DNA of 64,000 nucleotides from Clostridia bacterium (GCA_017549285.1 JAFYVE010000030.1:117394-181393), one strand, 5' to 3'; positions 26,570 to 36,240 are shown, counted from the stretch's first letter. Notes: generated by a model from the sequence alone, not told the origin. Numbers and translations: made by a program.

Positions 26570-28975
26570 ATGTTAAGCCAGTTAAGAGACAAAATAATAA
26601 AAAAAGAATACAGCAGAATGAATGCTAAGCAATTTGAAGCGGTCACAACAGTTAACGGTCCGCTTCTTATTCTTGCAGGTGCGGGAAGCGGAAAAACAAC
26701 CGTACTTGTAAACAGAATTGCATATCTTATCAAATACGGTGATGCATACGGAAGAAAAGATTTCAGATATCCCGTAAATGAAGAAGATTATGAAATACTT
26801 TCAAGATATTACAACGGTGAAGAATCTTTAAGCAGTGATGCACAGCGAATTATGGCATACAATGCCCCAAAACCGTGGGAGATTCTTGCAATTACATTCA
26901 CAAACAAGGCAGCTAATGAGCTTAAAGAAAGACTTGTTAAAATGCTTGGCGAAGATAACGGCAACAACATATGGGCAAGTACTTTCCATTCGTGCTGTGT
27001 AAGAATTCTTCGTCGTGACGGTGAAAGACTCGGATATTCTTCTCATTTCACTATTTATGATACTGACGATACAAAAAGAGTCATTAAAGAATGTCAGAGA
27101 CTTCTCAATTTCGATGATAAATTCATTCATTCAAAGGCAATTATAAGCGAAATCAGCAAAGCAAAAGACTCTCTGATCTCTCCTCAGGAGTATCTGAAAG
27201 AAAATGAATCAGACCCGAGAAAGAGAATGATTGGTCTTACTTATGAAAAATATCAGAATCTTCTTAAAAACGCTGATGCTATGGATTTTGATGATATAAT
27301 TGTAAATACAGTAAAACTTCTTACAGAACATAAAGAAGTAAGAGATTATTATCAGGCAAAATTCAGATATGTAATGGTTGACGAGTATCAGGATACTAAC
27401 CACGCACAGTACAAGCTAACTTATCTGCTTGCAGGAGGATATAAAAATATATGTGTAGTCGGTGACGATGACCAGAGTATCTATAAATTCAGAGGCGCTA
27501 CAATAGAAAATATTCTGAAATTTGAATTCAATTATGAAAACGCTAAAACAATAAGACTTGAACAAAATTACCGTTCGACTCAGACCATTCTTGATGCGGC
27601 AAATGCTGTTATAGCAAACAACACAGAAAGAAAAGGCAAGAATCTGTGGACAGATAACGGTACCGGTGAAAAGATTACAGTTAAATCATCTCCCGATGAT
27701 ATTTCGGAAGGAACATATATTGCCTCGGAAATAATGGATTCAGCTTCTGAGGGTAAAAAATGGAGTGATCATGCAGTTCTTTACCGAATGAATGCACAGT
27801 CTGCAACTATAGAACGTGCACTTGTAAGAGCAGGTATTCCGTACAGAATCATCGGCGGTCACCGTTTCTATGAAAGAAAAGAAGTCAAGGATATTGTTGC
27901 ATATCTTGCAGTTATATGCAATCCGAATGACTCTGTAAGACTCAGAAGAATTATCAACGAGCCGAAGAGAGGAATAGGTGAAAGCACACTTAACAATGCT
28001 GCAAAAATTGCTGATGCACTCGGTGTAAGTCTTTATGAAGTAATCAGTCACGCTTCAGACTACCCTGTTCTTTCAAGAGCTGTTACAAAGCTTAATGAGT
28101 TCACAATGATGATTGATTACCTCCGTCAGCAAAAGGAAGTATGCGAGCCCACAGAGCTTTTTGAAACACTTATAAGCAGAATTAATTATGTTGAGTTTCT
28201 CAGACAGGATGAAGCAACGTTTGAGGACAGACTTGCCAACATCAACGAATTACAATCAAACATTCAGCGATATATGGACGAAAATCCTGATGAAGGAACA
28301 CTTGATTTGTTCCTTGAAGATGTATCACTTATGTCCGATATTGACAATTACAATGCTGATGCGGATTCCGTTGTTTTGATGACACTTCATTCTGCAAAAG
28401 GTCTTGAATTCCCTGTTGTTTTCATTCCCGGTATGGAAAACGGCATTTTCCCTGGTATGCAGTCACTCTATTCCAACGAAGAAATGGAAGAAGAAAGACG
28501 ACTTGCATACGTTGGTATTACAAGGGCAAAAGAAAAACTATATCTTTCAAATGCGAAGACAAGAATGATTCACGGACAGACTTCATACAATCCTCCTTCT
28601 GATTTCATCAAAGAAATTCCTGCCGAACTTGTTAATTCAATTGTTCCTCAGACAAGCTACAGTTTCGGAGGTTCATCATTCGGTTCAGGATATAATTACA
28701 GAAGTCAGAATGAGAAATCGTCATCATTCGGCAGTTCATATAATGCTCAGCAAGAGAAAAAAACATATTCATCTTCTTTTGTTGCTGCTTCAACATCAAA
28801 ATCAACCTCAAATCTCAATTACACACCCGGTGAAAGAGTAAATCATAAAAAATTCGGTGACGGTATGATACTTACTGCATCAAAAATGGGTAACGATATG
28901 TTGCTTGAAATAGCGTTTGATACAGTCGGAACAAAAAAACTGATGGCAAAAGTTGCACCGCTTACAAAATTATAA
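26570..28975 (+). CDS. pcrA: ATP-dependent DNA helicase PcrA/UvrD
   Basis: This 801-residue SF1A helicase has motif I LAGAGSGKTTVLVNRI, Ia AITFTNKAANELKERL, II MVDEYQDTNHAQY, III VGDDDQSIYKFRGA, IV LEQNYRST, V VVLMTLHSAKGLEFPVVFI and VI EERRLAYVGITRAKEKL. A Ser-rich linker (about residues 695-755) leads to a Tudor-like tail YTPGERVNHKKFGDG, the PcrA RNA-polymerase contact region. It works in excision repair and replication fork upkeep. Confidence 0.96.
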   Translation: MLSQLRDKIIKKEYSRMNAKQFEAVTTVNGPLLILAGAGSGKTTVLVNRIAYLIKYGDAYGRKDFRYPVNEEDYEILSRYYNGEESLSSDAQRIMAYNAPKPWEILAITFTNKAANELKERLVKMLGEDNGNNIWASTFHSCCVRILRRDGERLGYSSHFTIYDTDDTKRVIKECQRLLNFDDKFIHSKAIISEISKAKDSLISPQEYLKENESDPRKRMIGLTYEKYQNLLKNADAMDFDDIIVNTVKLLTEHKEVRDYYQAKFRYVMVDEYQDTNHAQYKLTYLLAGGYKNICVVGDDDQSIYKFRGATIENILKFEFNYENAKTIRLEQNYRSTQTILDAANAVIANNTERKGKNLWTDNGTGEKITVKSSPDDISEGTYIASEIMDSASEGKKWSDHAVLYRMNAQSATIERALVRAGIPYRIIGGHRFYERKEVKDIVAYLAVICNPNDSVRLRRIINEPKRGIGESTLNNAAKIADALGVSLYEVISHASDYPVLSRAVTKLNEFTMMIDYLRQQKEVCEPTELFETLISRINYVEFLRQDEATFEDRLANINELQSNIQRYMDENPDEGTLDLFLEDVSLMSDIDNYNADADSVVLMTLHSAKGLEFPVVFIPGMENGIFPGMQSLYSNEEMEEERRLAYVGITRAKEKLYLSNAKTRMIHGQTSYNPPSDFIKEIPAELVNSIVPQTSYSFGGSSFGSGYNYRSQNEKSSSFGSSYNAQQEKKTYSSSFVAASTSKSTSNLNYTPGERVNHKKFGDGMILTASKMGNDMLLEIAFDTVGTKKLMAKVAPLTKL

Positions 28976-28982
28976 AAAAATA

Positions 28983-29011
28983 AGGAGTCGTTTAAAACGA
29001 CTCCTGTTTTT
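28983..29011. terminator. Bidirectional terminator between pcrA and livF
   Basis: AGGAGTCGTTTT pairs with its perfect complement AAAACGACTCCT, flanked by A-runs and T-runs. The genes converge here. Confidence 0.92.
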
Positions 29012-29013
29012 TA

Positions 29014-29724
29014 TTAAGCACCGAGATATGCTTTACGTACTCTCTCATCATTCATAAGGTCGCTTGCCTTACCATCCATAATAATTCTGCCTGTTTCAAG
29101 AACGTATGCTCTGTCAGCAATCTGAAGAGCCATATTAGCATTCTGTTCAACAAGAAGAACGGTTGTGCCTTCACTTTTGATTTTCTTGATAATCTCAAAA
29201 ATTTCAGTAACATAAAGAGGTGAAAGACCCATTGACGGTTCATCCATAAGGATGATTCTGGGCTTACTCATAAGAGCTCTGCCCATTGCAAGCATCTGCT
29301 GTTCACCACCTGAAAGAGTACCCGCAACCTGATTACGTCTTTCTTTCAATCTGGGGAAAGCTTCGAATACCATTTCAAGAGATTCTTCAATTTCTTTCTT
29401 ATCTTTTCTAGTAAATGCACCCATTTTAAGGTTGTCATAAACAGAAAGAGCTGCAAAAACACGTCTTCCTTCAGGAACGTGAGCCATACCCATTGAAACA
29501 ATCTTATGAGCAGGAACTTTTCCGAGATCTTTGCCGTCAAGAGTGATTTTACCGCTTGCAGCAGGGAGAAGACCAGTAACAGTATGAAGAGTTGTTGTTT
29601 TACCTGCACCGTTTGCACCGATAAGAGCTACAACTTCACCTGCATCAACATCAAATGATATATTTTTTATTGCCTGAATAACACCAAAGTAGACATTCAG
29701 GTCACGAACTTCAAGCATTGCCAT
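29014..29724 (-). CDS. livF: Branched-chain amino acid ABC transporter ATPase LivF
   Basis: This 236-residue ATPase has Walker A GANGAGKTT, signature LSGGEQQMLAMGRAL, Walker B PRIILMDEPSMGL and a switch His replaced by LLVEQNANMAL, as is usual in LivF. It is the last gene of livKHMGF and energises uptake with LivG. Confidence 0.93.
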   Translation of the reverse strand: MAMLEVRDLNVYFGVIQAIKNISFDVDAGEVVALIGANGAGKTTTLHTVTGLLPAASGKITLDGKDLGKVPAHKIVSMGMAHVPEGRRVFAALSVYDNLKMGAFTRKDKKEIEESLEMVFEAFPRLKERRNQVAGTLSGGEQQMLAMGRALMSKPRIILMDEPSMGLSPLYVTEIFEIIKKIKSEGTTVLLVEQNANMALQIADRAYVLETGRIIMDGKASDLMNDERVRKAYLGA

Positions 29725-29736
29725 AATGTTTCCTCC

Positions 29737-30495
29737 TTACTGACCAAGATAAGCCTTGACAACTTCGGGATTCTGAAGAACAACATCAGTTTTACCCTTT
29801 GCAAGTTCTGTACCAAAGTTAAGAACCGTAATTTCTTCACAGATACCTGAAACAAGGCTCATATCGTGCTCAATAACAAGAACTGTAAGGTCAAAATGAT
29901 CTCTTACAAACTTGATTGTATCCATAAGTTCTTTTGTTTCATTGGGGTTCATACCTGCAGCAGGTTCGTCAAGAAGAAGAAGCTTGGGATTTGTTGCAAT
30001 AGCTCTTGCGATTTCAAGCTTTCTCTGCTTACCGTAAGGAAGATTTGATGCAAGAGTATCTGCATTTTTATCGAGCTCAAAAACCTTGAGAAGCTCAAGA
30101 GCTTTTTCATTCATCATTTTTTCTGTCTTGAAGAATGAAGGTAATCTGAAAATACCTGTAACAGTAGAATACTTCATCTGATTATGAAGACCGACTTTAA
30201 CATTATCAAGAACTGAAAGATTCTTGAAAAGACGGATATTCTGGAAAGTACGGGCAATACCGGCTTTGTTGATTTCAGCAGGTTTCTTGCCTTTAAGCTC
30301 TTTACCGTCAAGTAAGAATGTGCCTGTTGTAGGCTTATAAACACCTGTAAGAAGATTGAAAACTGTTGTTTTACCTGCACCATTGGGGCCGATAAGACCA
30401 TAAAGCGCACCTTTTTCAAGTGTAAGACTGAAATTATCTACAGCTTTAAGACCACCAAAGGTAATGCCGAGATTTTTTACTTCAAGTAATGCCAT
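29737..30495 (-). CDS. livG: Branched-chain amino acid ABC transporter ATPase LivG
   Basis: This 252-residue ATPase has Walker A GPNGAGKTT, the LivG-type signature LPYGKQRKLEIARA, Walker B PKLLLLDEPAAGMNP and the switch LVIEHDMSLV. It follows livM by 1 bp and precedes livF by 12 bp. Confidence 0.93.
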   Translation of the reverse strand: MALLEVKNLGITFGGLKAVDNFSLTLEKGALYGLIGPNGAGKTTVFNLLTGVYKPTTGTFLLDGKELKGKKPAEINKAGIARTFQNIRLFKNLSVLDNVKVGLHNQMKYSTVTGIFRLPSFFKTEKMMNEKALELLKVFELDKNADTLASNLPYGKQRKLEIARAIATNPKLLLLDEPAAGMNPNETKELMDTIKFVRDHFDLTVLVIEHDMSLVSGICEEITVLNFGTELAKGKTDVVLQNPEVVKAYLGQ

Positions 30496-30496
30496 C

Positions 30497-31600
30497 TCAA
30501 TTTACCTCCTTTGCAGTCTTTTTCATTTTTGATGAAAACTTAACAGAAACCTTCTCCTTGAGTTTAACAAAGTAAGTTCCGTTATTGACAATCATCATAA
30601 CAATAAGAATGATTGCATAAATGAGCATTCTGTATTCACTGAAACCTCTGAGAAGTTCGGGAAGTGCATAAAGAATTGTAGCTGAAATAATTGATCCCCT
30701 GATGTTGCCGAGACCACCGAGAACAACATAAACAAGAACAAGGATTGACATATTGTAACCGAAGTTAGATGTTGTTGCTGTAAGAGTTGAAATATTGTGC
30801 GAATAAAGAACACCTGCACAACCTGCAATAGCAGCAGAAATGGTGAAAACCATCAGTTTATATTTTGTGATATCAATACCAACTGATTCAGCAGCAATTC
30901 TGTTATCACGGATAGACATAATTGCACGGCCTGTTCTTGAATCCATAAGGTTTGTAACAATAAACAGAGTAATCATAATAAGGATAAAACCGACAACAAA
31001 AGATGAATCCTTGGGGGTACCGGTGATACCCTGAGGTCCCTTGAGAATAATCTGACCGTCAGTTGCCATATTAAGGTTTGTTGAATCAAGTGCTATGTGG
31101 AAGCCTTCACCATCTTTACCGATGTAAAGAGCATTGACGATAGTTTTGATAATTTCACCGAAAGCAAGTGTAACAATTGCAAGGTAGTCACCTTTAAGAC
31201 GAAGAACGGGAATACCGATAAGAATACCTGCAACTGAAGCACAGACAGCAGCAATTATAAATGCAAGAGTAAATCTGAGCCAGTCAGCTGTGATTACATC
31301 TTCAGTAAGAACTGAGAAGAATGAACCTGCATAAGCACCGACACACATAAATCCTGCGTGACCGAGGCTGAGTTCACCGAGAACACCAACAACAAGGTTA
31401 AGAGAAACAGCCATAATGATACTTGTACATACGGGAACAAGAAGAGCTTTATGAGCAAACTTAAGGTTGCCTGTTGCAGAAAGTGTCTGTAAAACTGTAA
31501 AAACTACAATTACCATTACATATGTTATAAGATTCTGCTTTGTAACGGGACGCATTGTCTTTTTCTTTGTAAGAGGTGAATTATTTGATTTATTTGACAT
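30497..31600 (-). CDS. livM: Branched-chain amino acid ABC transporter permease LivM
   Basis: This 367-residue permease has the family core NLVVGVLGELSLGHAGFMCVGAYAG and the EAA-like GRAIMSIRDNRIAAESVGI. About ten helices are visible. A GTG at 31615 lies within the ribosome site GTGAGGTG, so the ATG at 31600 is used. The livH stop at 31612 comes just before it. A basic tail of about 20 residues ends the protein. Confidence 0.92.
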   Translation of the reverse strand: MSNKSNNSPLTKKKTMRPVTKQNLITYVMVIVVFTVLQTLSATGNLKFAHKALLVPVCTSIIMAVSLNLVVGVLGELSLGHAGFMCVGAYAGSFFSVLTEDVITADWLRFTLAFIIAAVCASVAGILIGIPVLRLKGDYLAIVTLAFGEIIKTIVNALYIGKDGEGFHIALDSTNLNMATDGQIILKGPQGITGTPKDSSFVVGFILIMITLFIVTNLMDSRTGRAIMSIRDNRIAAESVGIDITKYKLMVFTISAAIAGCAGVLYSHNISTLTATTSNFGYNMSILVLVYVVLGGLGNIRGSIISATILYALPELLRGFSEYRMLIYAIILIVMMIVNNGTYFVKLKEKVSVKFSSKMKKTAKEVN

Positions 31601-31611
31601 AATGATACACC

Positions 31612-32493
31612 TCACACTTTCTCATTAATCTTCTTACCCATAATACCTGTGGGACGGACAAGAAGAACGATTACAAGAACAGCAAAAACTATAGCATCTG
31701 AAAGCTGAGAAGAAATATAGCCTTTGCTTAAGTTTTCAATAACACCGAGAACAATACCGCCTATCATAGCACCGGGAATTGAACCGATACCGCCGAGAAC
31801 AGCAGCAACGAAAGCCTTGATACCCGGCATAGCACCGGTATAAGGACTAAGTGCAGGATATGTTGAACAAAGGAGTGCACCTGCAATAGCAGCAAGAGCT
31901 GAACCGATTGCAAATGTAAGCGCAATTGTACCGTTAACATTGATACCCATAAGCTGAGCTGCACCTTTATCTTCTGAAACAGCAAGCATAGCCTTACCGG
32001 GTTTTGTTTTATTAACGAAAATAACGAGAGCAATCATAATTATAACAGAAACAACGATTGTAACAATTGTTTCACCGGAAATTACAAGTTCTCCGCCTGC
32101 AAATGAAATAGGTTCAATATTTACAACTGATGTAAATGACTTAGTGTCAGAACCGAAAATAAGAAGTGCTATATTCTGAAGAAGATAGCTCACACCGATT
32201 GCAGTAATAAGAACAGCAAGAGAAGTTGCCTGTCTTAAGGGCTTATATGCAAATCTTTCGATTGTGACACCAAGAATTGTACAGAAAACAATTGCAATAA
32301 GAACACTGATAATTGTAGGAACACCTGCTGTGACACACATAGTGTAAATAACAAATGCACCAATCATAATAACGTCGCCGTGTGCGAAGTTAAGCATCTT
32401 TGCTATACCGTAAACCATTGTATATCCGAGGGCAATAAGAGAATAGATACTGCCAAGACTGATTCCGGATATCAGCTGCGATAAAAATTTCAT
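31612..32493 (-). CDS. livH: Branched-chain amino acid ABC transporter permease LivH
   Basis: This 293-residue permease starts MKFLSQLISGISLGSIYSLIALGYTMVYGI, the standard LivH opening, and holds LNFAHGDVIMIGAF and GIKAFVAAVLGGIGSIPGAMIGG. The frame is open up to 32655, but that part holds stem-loops and no family similarity. The ATG at 32493 has AAGGAG. Confidence 0.93.
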   Translation of the reverse strand: MKFLSQLISGISLGSIYSLIALGYTMVYGIAKMLNFAHGDVIMIGAFVIYTMCVTAGVPTIISVLIAIVFCTILGVTIERFAYKPLRQATSLAVLITAIGVSYLLQNIALLIFGSDTKSFTSVVNIEPISFAGGELVISGETIVTIVVSVIIMIALVIFVNKTKPGKAMLAVSEDKGAAQLMGINVNGTIALTFAIGSALAAIAGALLCSTYPALSPYTGAMPGIKAFVAAVLGGIGSIPGAMIGGIVLGVIENLSKGYISSQLSDAIVFAVLVIVLLVRPTGIMGKKINEKV

Positions 32494-32546
32494 TAAATTC
32501 CCACTCCTTATCGGGGTAAAAATAATTATTTCTAATAACCACAAAA

Positions 32547-32566
32547 GCCCTGAAACAGGGCATCTG
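32547..32566 (-). terminator. Stem-loop between livK and livH (attenuator-like)
   Basis: GCCCTG pairs with CAGGGC around TTT and is followed by TTTTG on the minus strand. A partial terminator here would give more binding protein than membrane parts; this role is inferred. Confidence 0.6.
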
Positions 32567-32631
32567 TAAATAACAAAGCAACAAATACTCTGTTTCAAAG
32601 CTCTTGTTAAAACTGTTAAAATCCCAAACGT

Positions 32632-32660
32632 GGGTATGTCGCAATAAAACGACATACCCC
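32632..32660 (-). other. Stable stem-loop directly after livK
   Basis: GGGTATGTCG pairs with CGACATACCC across an 8-nt loop, 26 bp after the livK stop. No T-run follows, so it looks like a 3'-end protecting hairpin rather than a terminator. Confidence 0.6.
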
Positions 32661-32685
32661 GTCTGAAATATTAATTCACATAAAA

Positions 32686-33903
32686 TCAGGGAGCTACGTA
32701 CTCACCATTAACGATTTTAACAGCCTTGGGTTCCTTTGAAGGTTCACCGTCTGCTGTCCATGTGATGCCTGCGCCTGTAACACCGTCGATTGAAATTTCA
32801 ACCATAGCAGCCTTCATAGCGTCGCCTGTTGCTTCAACATCCATTTCAGGTGTAACATTTGCCTTTTCAGCAGCAGCCTTGATAGCATAGATTGCATCGT
32901 ATGCGTCAGCAGCGAACTGGTTGAGGTACTTTTCATCTGAAATTTCTTTAAAGCCCTTAACGAAGTTAACTGTAGCAGCATCTGTTGCGTTAGCAACGAA
33001 GGGAGTAAGAAGCATAACGCCTTCTGCAAGTTTAGCATCGAAGTTTTCTACTGAGAGAATACCGTCGAGACCGTCACAGCCGAAGAAGATGGGAGCAAAG
33101 CCCATTGTGTTAGCCTGCTGAAGGATAAGAGAAGCGGGAGCTGTATAGATGGGAAGGAATACAAGCTCTGCACCCTTTGACTTGATGTTTGTGAGCTGTG
33201 CTGTGAAATCAGTTGCGCTGTCGTTTGTGAAAGCTTCAGTAGCAACAATTTCAAGATTCTTTGCAGCAGCCTGTTCAACGAACTTATCTTTGATACCTGT
33301 TGAATAAACGTCTGAAGAATTGAAGATGATACCGATCTTCTTAGCTACGTTGTTGTTAGCGATGTAGTCTGCAGAAGCAATACCCTGGTTGGGGTCTGAG
33401 AAACAAACTCTGAAGAGTGTGTCGCCAGCCTGAAGACATTCAACAGCTGAACCTGAGGGAGTAAGAAGGAACATATTGTCGTTAGCAGCTTCGTTTGAAA
33501 CAGCTGTACAGGGAACAGAAGTAACTGTACCCATAAGCATCTGCATGCCCCAGTCTTTGAGAGCACCATAAGCGTTAACTGACTTTTCTGCATCGTGCAT
33601 ATCGTCTTCCATCTTGTACTCTACTTCGTAACCATTGATACCGCCCTTAGCGTTGATTTCCTTAACTGCAAGTTCTGCACCGTACTTAACAGCGTTGCCG
33701 TAAAGTGCTGCGTCACCTGTGAGGGGGCCGATACCACCGATTTTGATTACGCCTTCTTTTTCAAAAGTAAGAGCGTTTTCGCTGTTTACGTTGCTTTCAT
33801 CAACTTCTGAGTTGCCTTCATCTACGGGAGCTTTTGTACAAGCTGCAAAAGAAAGAACCATAAGAAGAGAAAGAACTACAGCGAGGATTTTTTTGAGTTT
33901 CAT
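32686..33903 (-). CDS. livK: Branched-chain amino acid ABC transporter substrate-binding lipoprotein LivK
   Basis: This 405-residue lipoprotein starts MKLKKILAVVLSLLMVLSF with lipobox AAC. The mature part is a type I periplasmic-binding fold: IKIGGIGPLTGDAALYGNAV, then the two-lobe pattern with LTPSGSAVECLQ. This first part with Pro-Leu-Thr-Gly is typical of Leu/Ile/Val binding proteins, but the exact ligand is not proven. The in-frame ATG at 33918 is before the GGAGG site, so the ATG at 33903 is used. As first gene, its codons are notably richer in G and C at third positions than most neighbours, consistent with high expression. Confidence 0.93.
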   Translation of the reverse strand: MKLKKILAVVLSLLMVLSFAACTKAPVDEGNSEVDESNVNSENALTFEKEGVIKIGGIGPLTGDAALYGNAVKYGAELAVKEINAKGGINGYEVEYKMEDDMHDAEKSVNAYGALKDWGMQMLMGTVTSVPCTAVSNEAANDNMFLLTPSGSAVECLQAGDTLFRVCFSDPNQGIASADYIANNNVAKKIGIIFNSSDVYSTGIKDKFVEQAAAKNLEIVATEAFTNDSATDFTAQLTNIKSKGAELVFLPIYTAPASLILQQANTMGFAPIFFGCDGLDGILSVENFDAKLAEGVMLLTPFVANATDAATVNFVKGFKEISDEKYLNQFAADAYDAIYAIKAAAEKANVTPEMDVEATGDAMKAAMVEISIDGVTGAGITWTADGEPSKEPKAVKIVNGEYVAP

Positions 33904-33959
33904 TGAAAAAACCTCCATTTGATTTCACATACACAGATAGTGTTTTTATATGTATGCGC

Positions 33960-33992
33960 CACAAAATGATATAGTAACCCTACTATTTTGTG
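33960..33992. promoter_or_regulatory. Inverted repeat just downstream of the livK promoter
   Basis: CACAAAAT(GATAT)AGTA and TACTATTTTGTG face each other across ACCC: the arms are 12 bp with one 5-base insertion. It covers roughly +2 to +34 from the predicted start of transcription, so it could be a repressor site or a 5' RNA hairpin. Confidence 0.6.
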
Positions 33993-34000
33993 ATAAAATA

Positions 34001-34029
34001 ATTATAAGCATATATACCATATATGTCAA
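34001..34029 (-). promoter_or_regulatory. Full-consensus SigA promoter of the liv operon
   Basis: TTGACA, 17 bp and TATAAT, with no mismatch. The leader before livK would be about 90 nt. The rest of the 330-bp spacer up to 34233 is AT-rich, with a small GTGC/GCAC hairpin at 34075-34090 and no ORF. Confidence 0.92.
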
Positions 34030-34205
34030 CTGTTAAATGCATAAAAAAAATAATAAAAAGACAAACTGTATATTGTGCATTTTGACGCACTTTTCATACA
34101 TAATACAACAAAATATATCTAATTATCAGAAAAAATGATTATATTGCAATAACTATCTTTTTATAAATGTTAAGTGATAATAAATATTTGTCATTATTAA
34201 CAAAA

Positions 34206-34228
34206 AAACAAAAAAAACCGTTAAAAAA
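34206..34228 (-). terminator. Weak terminator after the second HAD gene
   Basis: A short CGTT/AACG stem with a TTTT loop is followed by eight T on the minus strand, 6 bp after the stop. Confidence 0.45.
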
Positions 34229-34233
34229 CGACT

Positions 34234-34842
34234 TTAATCATATGTAACCTCAGAAGGATCAATTCCGTATTTTTCCTTGAAATTGAAATTGATTCTTTTG
34301 CCGTTTATTGTGTGATAACAGTTTTTACCTAATGAAAAAATAAACTTGTCATTTTCAATACTGTCTGAATAAACACACACAACTTCAGCATCAGGATATT
34401 TTTCTTTAAAAAGTCTTACCTTTTCTTTATCATGACAGTTATTACCGACAATATTACCCTTTTTATCGTGAATTGTACATATAAGGTCATCAAATCCTAT
34501 TCTGTCCCTGATTTCATTAATAAGAAAATCCGGACTTGCACTGATGACAACAGAAAATCTTTCTCTGTTTTCTTTTCTTGCCCATTCAAACACATCTTTT
34601 TCGTGTCTGTCCCAGAATTTCTTCACAGCTTTTTCCAGAGGAATAAGATTGATGAATGAAAAGAAAGGACCTTTGACTTTTCTTAAACCCCAAACTCCAA
34701 GGAGCCACAGAACTGCTGCAAAAAGCTGATAGGGACCGACAATGATTATCCACGGATAATGAAGAAGACAGTAAGCCCAGAAAAGTGAACCTGTATCAAA
34801 CGGAACCATTGTTTTATCAAAATCATAAATATCAAGTTTCAT
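34234..34842 (-). CDS. HAD-IB family phosphatase, copy 2
   Basis: This 202-residue protein has the nucleophile motif LDIYDFDKTM (Asp7, Asp9), motif II VVISASPDFL and motif IV VYSDSIENDKF. It shares layout with the product of 21726-22295 but has a more hydrophobic cap (PWIIIVGPYQLFAAVLWLLG) that may touch the membrane. GAGGT merges with the ATG at 34848, so the ATG at 34842 is used. Substrate unknown. Confidence 0.82.
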   Translation of the reverse strand: MKLDIYDFDKTMVPFDTGSLFWAYCLLHYPWIIIVGPYQLFAAVLWLLGVWGLRKVKGPFFSFINLIPLEKAVKKFWDRHEKDVFEWARKENRERFSVVISASPDFLINEIRDRIGFDDLICTIHDKKGNIVGNNCHDKEKVRLFKEKYPDAEVVCVYSDSIENDKFIFSLGKNCYHTINGKRINFNFKEKYGIDPSEVTYD

Positions 34843-34922
34843 AAACATACCTCATAAACTTTATATCTATATTATATCATTTAATCGACAGATGTTCAAT
34901 ATAAATATGATTTCAATAATGA

Positions 34923-34952
34923 AAAAAGGTTCGTGAAATCACGAACCTTTTT
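34923..34952. terminator. Strong terminator after the phosphoesterase gene
   Basis: AAAAAGGTTCGTG pairs with CACGAACCTTTTT around a short loop. The stem is perfect. Confidence 0.9.
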
Positions 34953-34979
34953 ATACACTTTAAATAAATTCAATCAGAA

Positions 34980-36149
34980 TTAAAACGCAACGGGGATTTT
35001 ACTGAAAACAGCAAGGAAAAGATACTTGAAGAATGCAACAATCTTTGTTAAGACATCTGTTGTATCTGAATTGAGCTCATAGAGAGCCATTGCCGCATCA
35101 TCACCTTCAAAGAGTTCAAGATATGTTACAATTTCAGTGTCGAATGTTGTAAGATCATCTTCGTGAAGAGTGATTGTTCTTGCACCGTTATTTTCACCGT
35201 TGTAAGATGCGAATCCTACACCGGGAGTATTGCAGAGCATAATGCCCTTGTATTCAACTTCATATGTGTTGTGATGGTCGTGACCGAAGAACATACCGAG
35301 AACATTTCCGTTTTCATAGAAAGCATCAAATTCACCGTTGTTGTAATTGGGAGGACAGGGATATTCAGGAAGAAGCCCCTTTGCACCTTCGGGAAGCTTA
35401 TAATATATTGAACCATTTGTGCAAGTACCTGTTTCTGCATCAGCGGGAACAAGTGCATCAAAGATTTCGGGTACTACGATATGCTGGAACATAATTGAGG
35501 GAACAACTTCACCATTTGCAGCTGCAAGTTCAGCTTCTGTATTCTTGTACCATTCAATCTGTGACTTTGTAACAGCAGCATAACCGCCAAGATCATTTTC
35601 TTTGTTATAGTCACCGGAGTCAACCATCCAGATGTTAAAAAGCATATCTTCTGCATCTGTTGATGAGTAGATGGGCACATAATATGTACCGCATGTGTAG
35701 TTGCCCATATCTTCGCCTGCGCAACCTACAAAGCAATCATACTTTTCATAAACTTCCATCTGCTGAGCTCTTGAGATATTGCCTTCAGCATCGTGATTGC
35801 CGAAAACAGCAGCTACGGGTACACCGTATTCTTCAAAGATACTCATAAATTCATTGATTGCAGCTGAATAAGTGATTGATTCACCTGCTGTGCCGTTGAT
35901 GTTGTCACCTGAAAGAACAATAAGGTCAGGATTTTCTGTTTCAATAGCTTTTCTCATGAAATTCTTTGTGATTAACTTCATGGGGAAACCATCCTGCATA
36001 TCAGCAAACTGGAGAATTTTGAATTCACCGTTTTCATCAAACTGAAGATGAGTGTCTGCTTCTGCACTTGTTTTTGCAAATGATACAACGCTGAGAGCGC
36101 CGAATGCAAGAACAACAGCCATAATAACTGCTAAAATTTTCTTTGACAT
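34980..36149 (-). CDS. Exported calcineurin-like metallophosphoesterase
   Basis: This 389-residue protein has a signal peptide (KKILAVIMAVVLAFGALSVVSFA). The metallophosphoesterase motifs follow: ILQFADMQD, VLSGDNIN, VFGNHDAEG, MFQHIVVPE and GMFFGHDHHNTY. The first motif has DMQD where DxH is typical, a known variant in the PhoD/Icc-like secreted group. A C-terminal hydrophobic helix (FFKYLFLAVFSKIPVAF) may anchor it. The longer start at 36164 is inside the GGAGG region. Likely acts outside the cell on phosphoesters; substrate unknown. Confidence 0.87.
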   Translation of the reverse strand: MSKKILAVIMAVVLAFGALSVVSFAKTSAEADTHLQFDENGEFKILQFADMQDGFPMKLITKNFMRKAIETENPDLIVLSGDNINGTAGESITYSAAINEFMSIFEEYGVPVAAVFGNHDAEGNISRAQQMEVYEKYDCFVGCAGEDMGNYTCGTYYVPIYSSTDAEDMLFNIWMVDSGDYNKENDLGGYAAVTKSQIEWYKNTEAELAAANGEVVPSIMFQHIVVPEIFDALVPADAETGTCTNGSIYYKLPEGAKGLLPEYPCPPNYNNGEFDAFYENGNVLGMFFGHDHHNTYEVEYKGIMLCNTPGVGFASYNGENNGARTITLHEDDLTTFDTEIVTYLELFEGDDAAMALYELNSDTTDVLTKIVAFFKYLFLAVFSKIPVAF

Positions 36150-36190
36150 TTTAATTACCTCCATAGTAATAAAACTTAAATTGTGTCGAA

Positions 36191-36219
36191 ATTATAACAC
36201 AAAAATTTGCCGAATTCAA
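36191..36219 (-). promoter_or_regulatory. SigA promoter of the phosphoesterase gene
   Basis: TTGAAT, 17 bp and TATAAT lie 41 bp before the ATG. Confidence 0.8.
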
Positions 36220-36240
36220 CAATTTTTTGAAATTTATATA

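Noticed and set aside
32494-32655. N-terminal extension of LivH
   Set aside because: It covers two stem-loops and does not resemble any LivH start; the ATG at 32493 has a good ribosome site.
32690-33903. GC-richer codon use of livK as a sign of gene transfer
   Set aside because: dnaK, dnaJ and der show a similar shift, so high expression explains it better.
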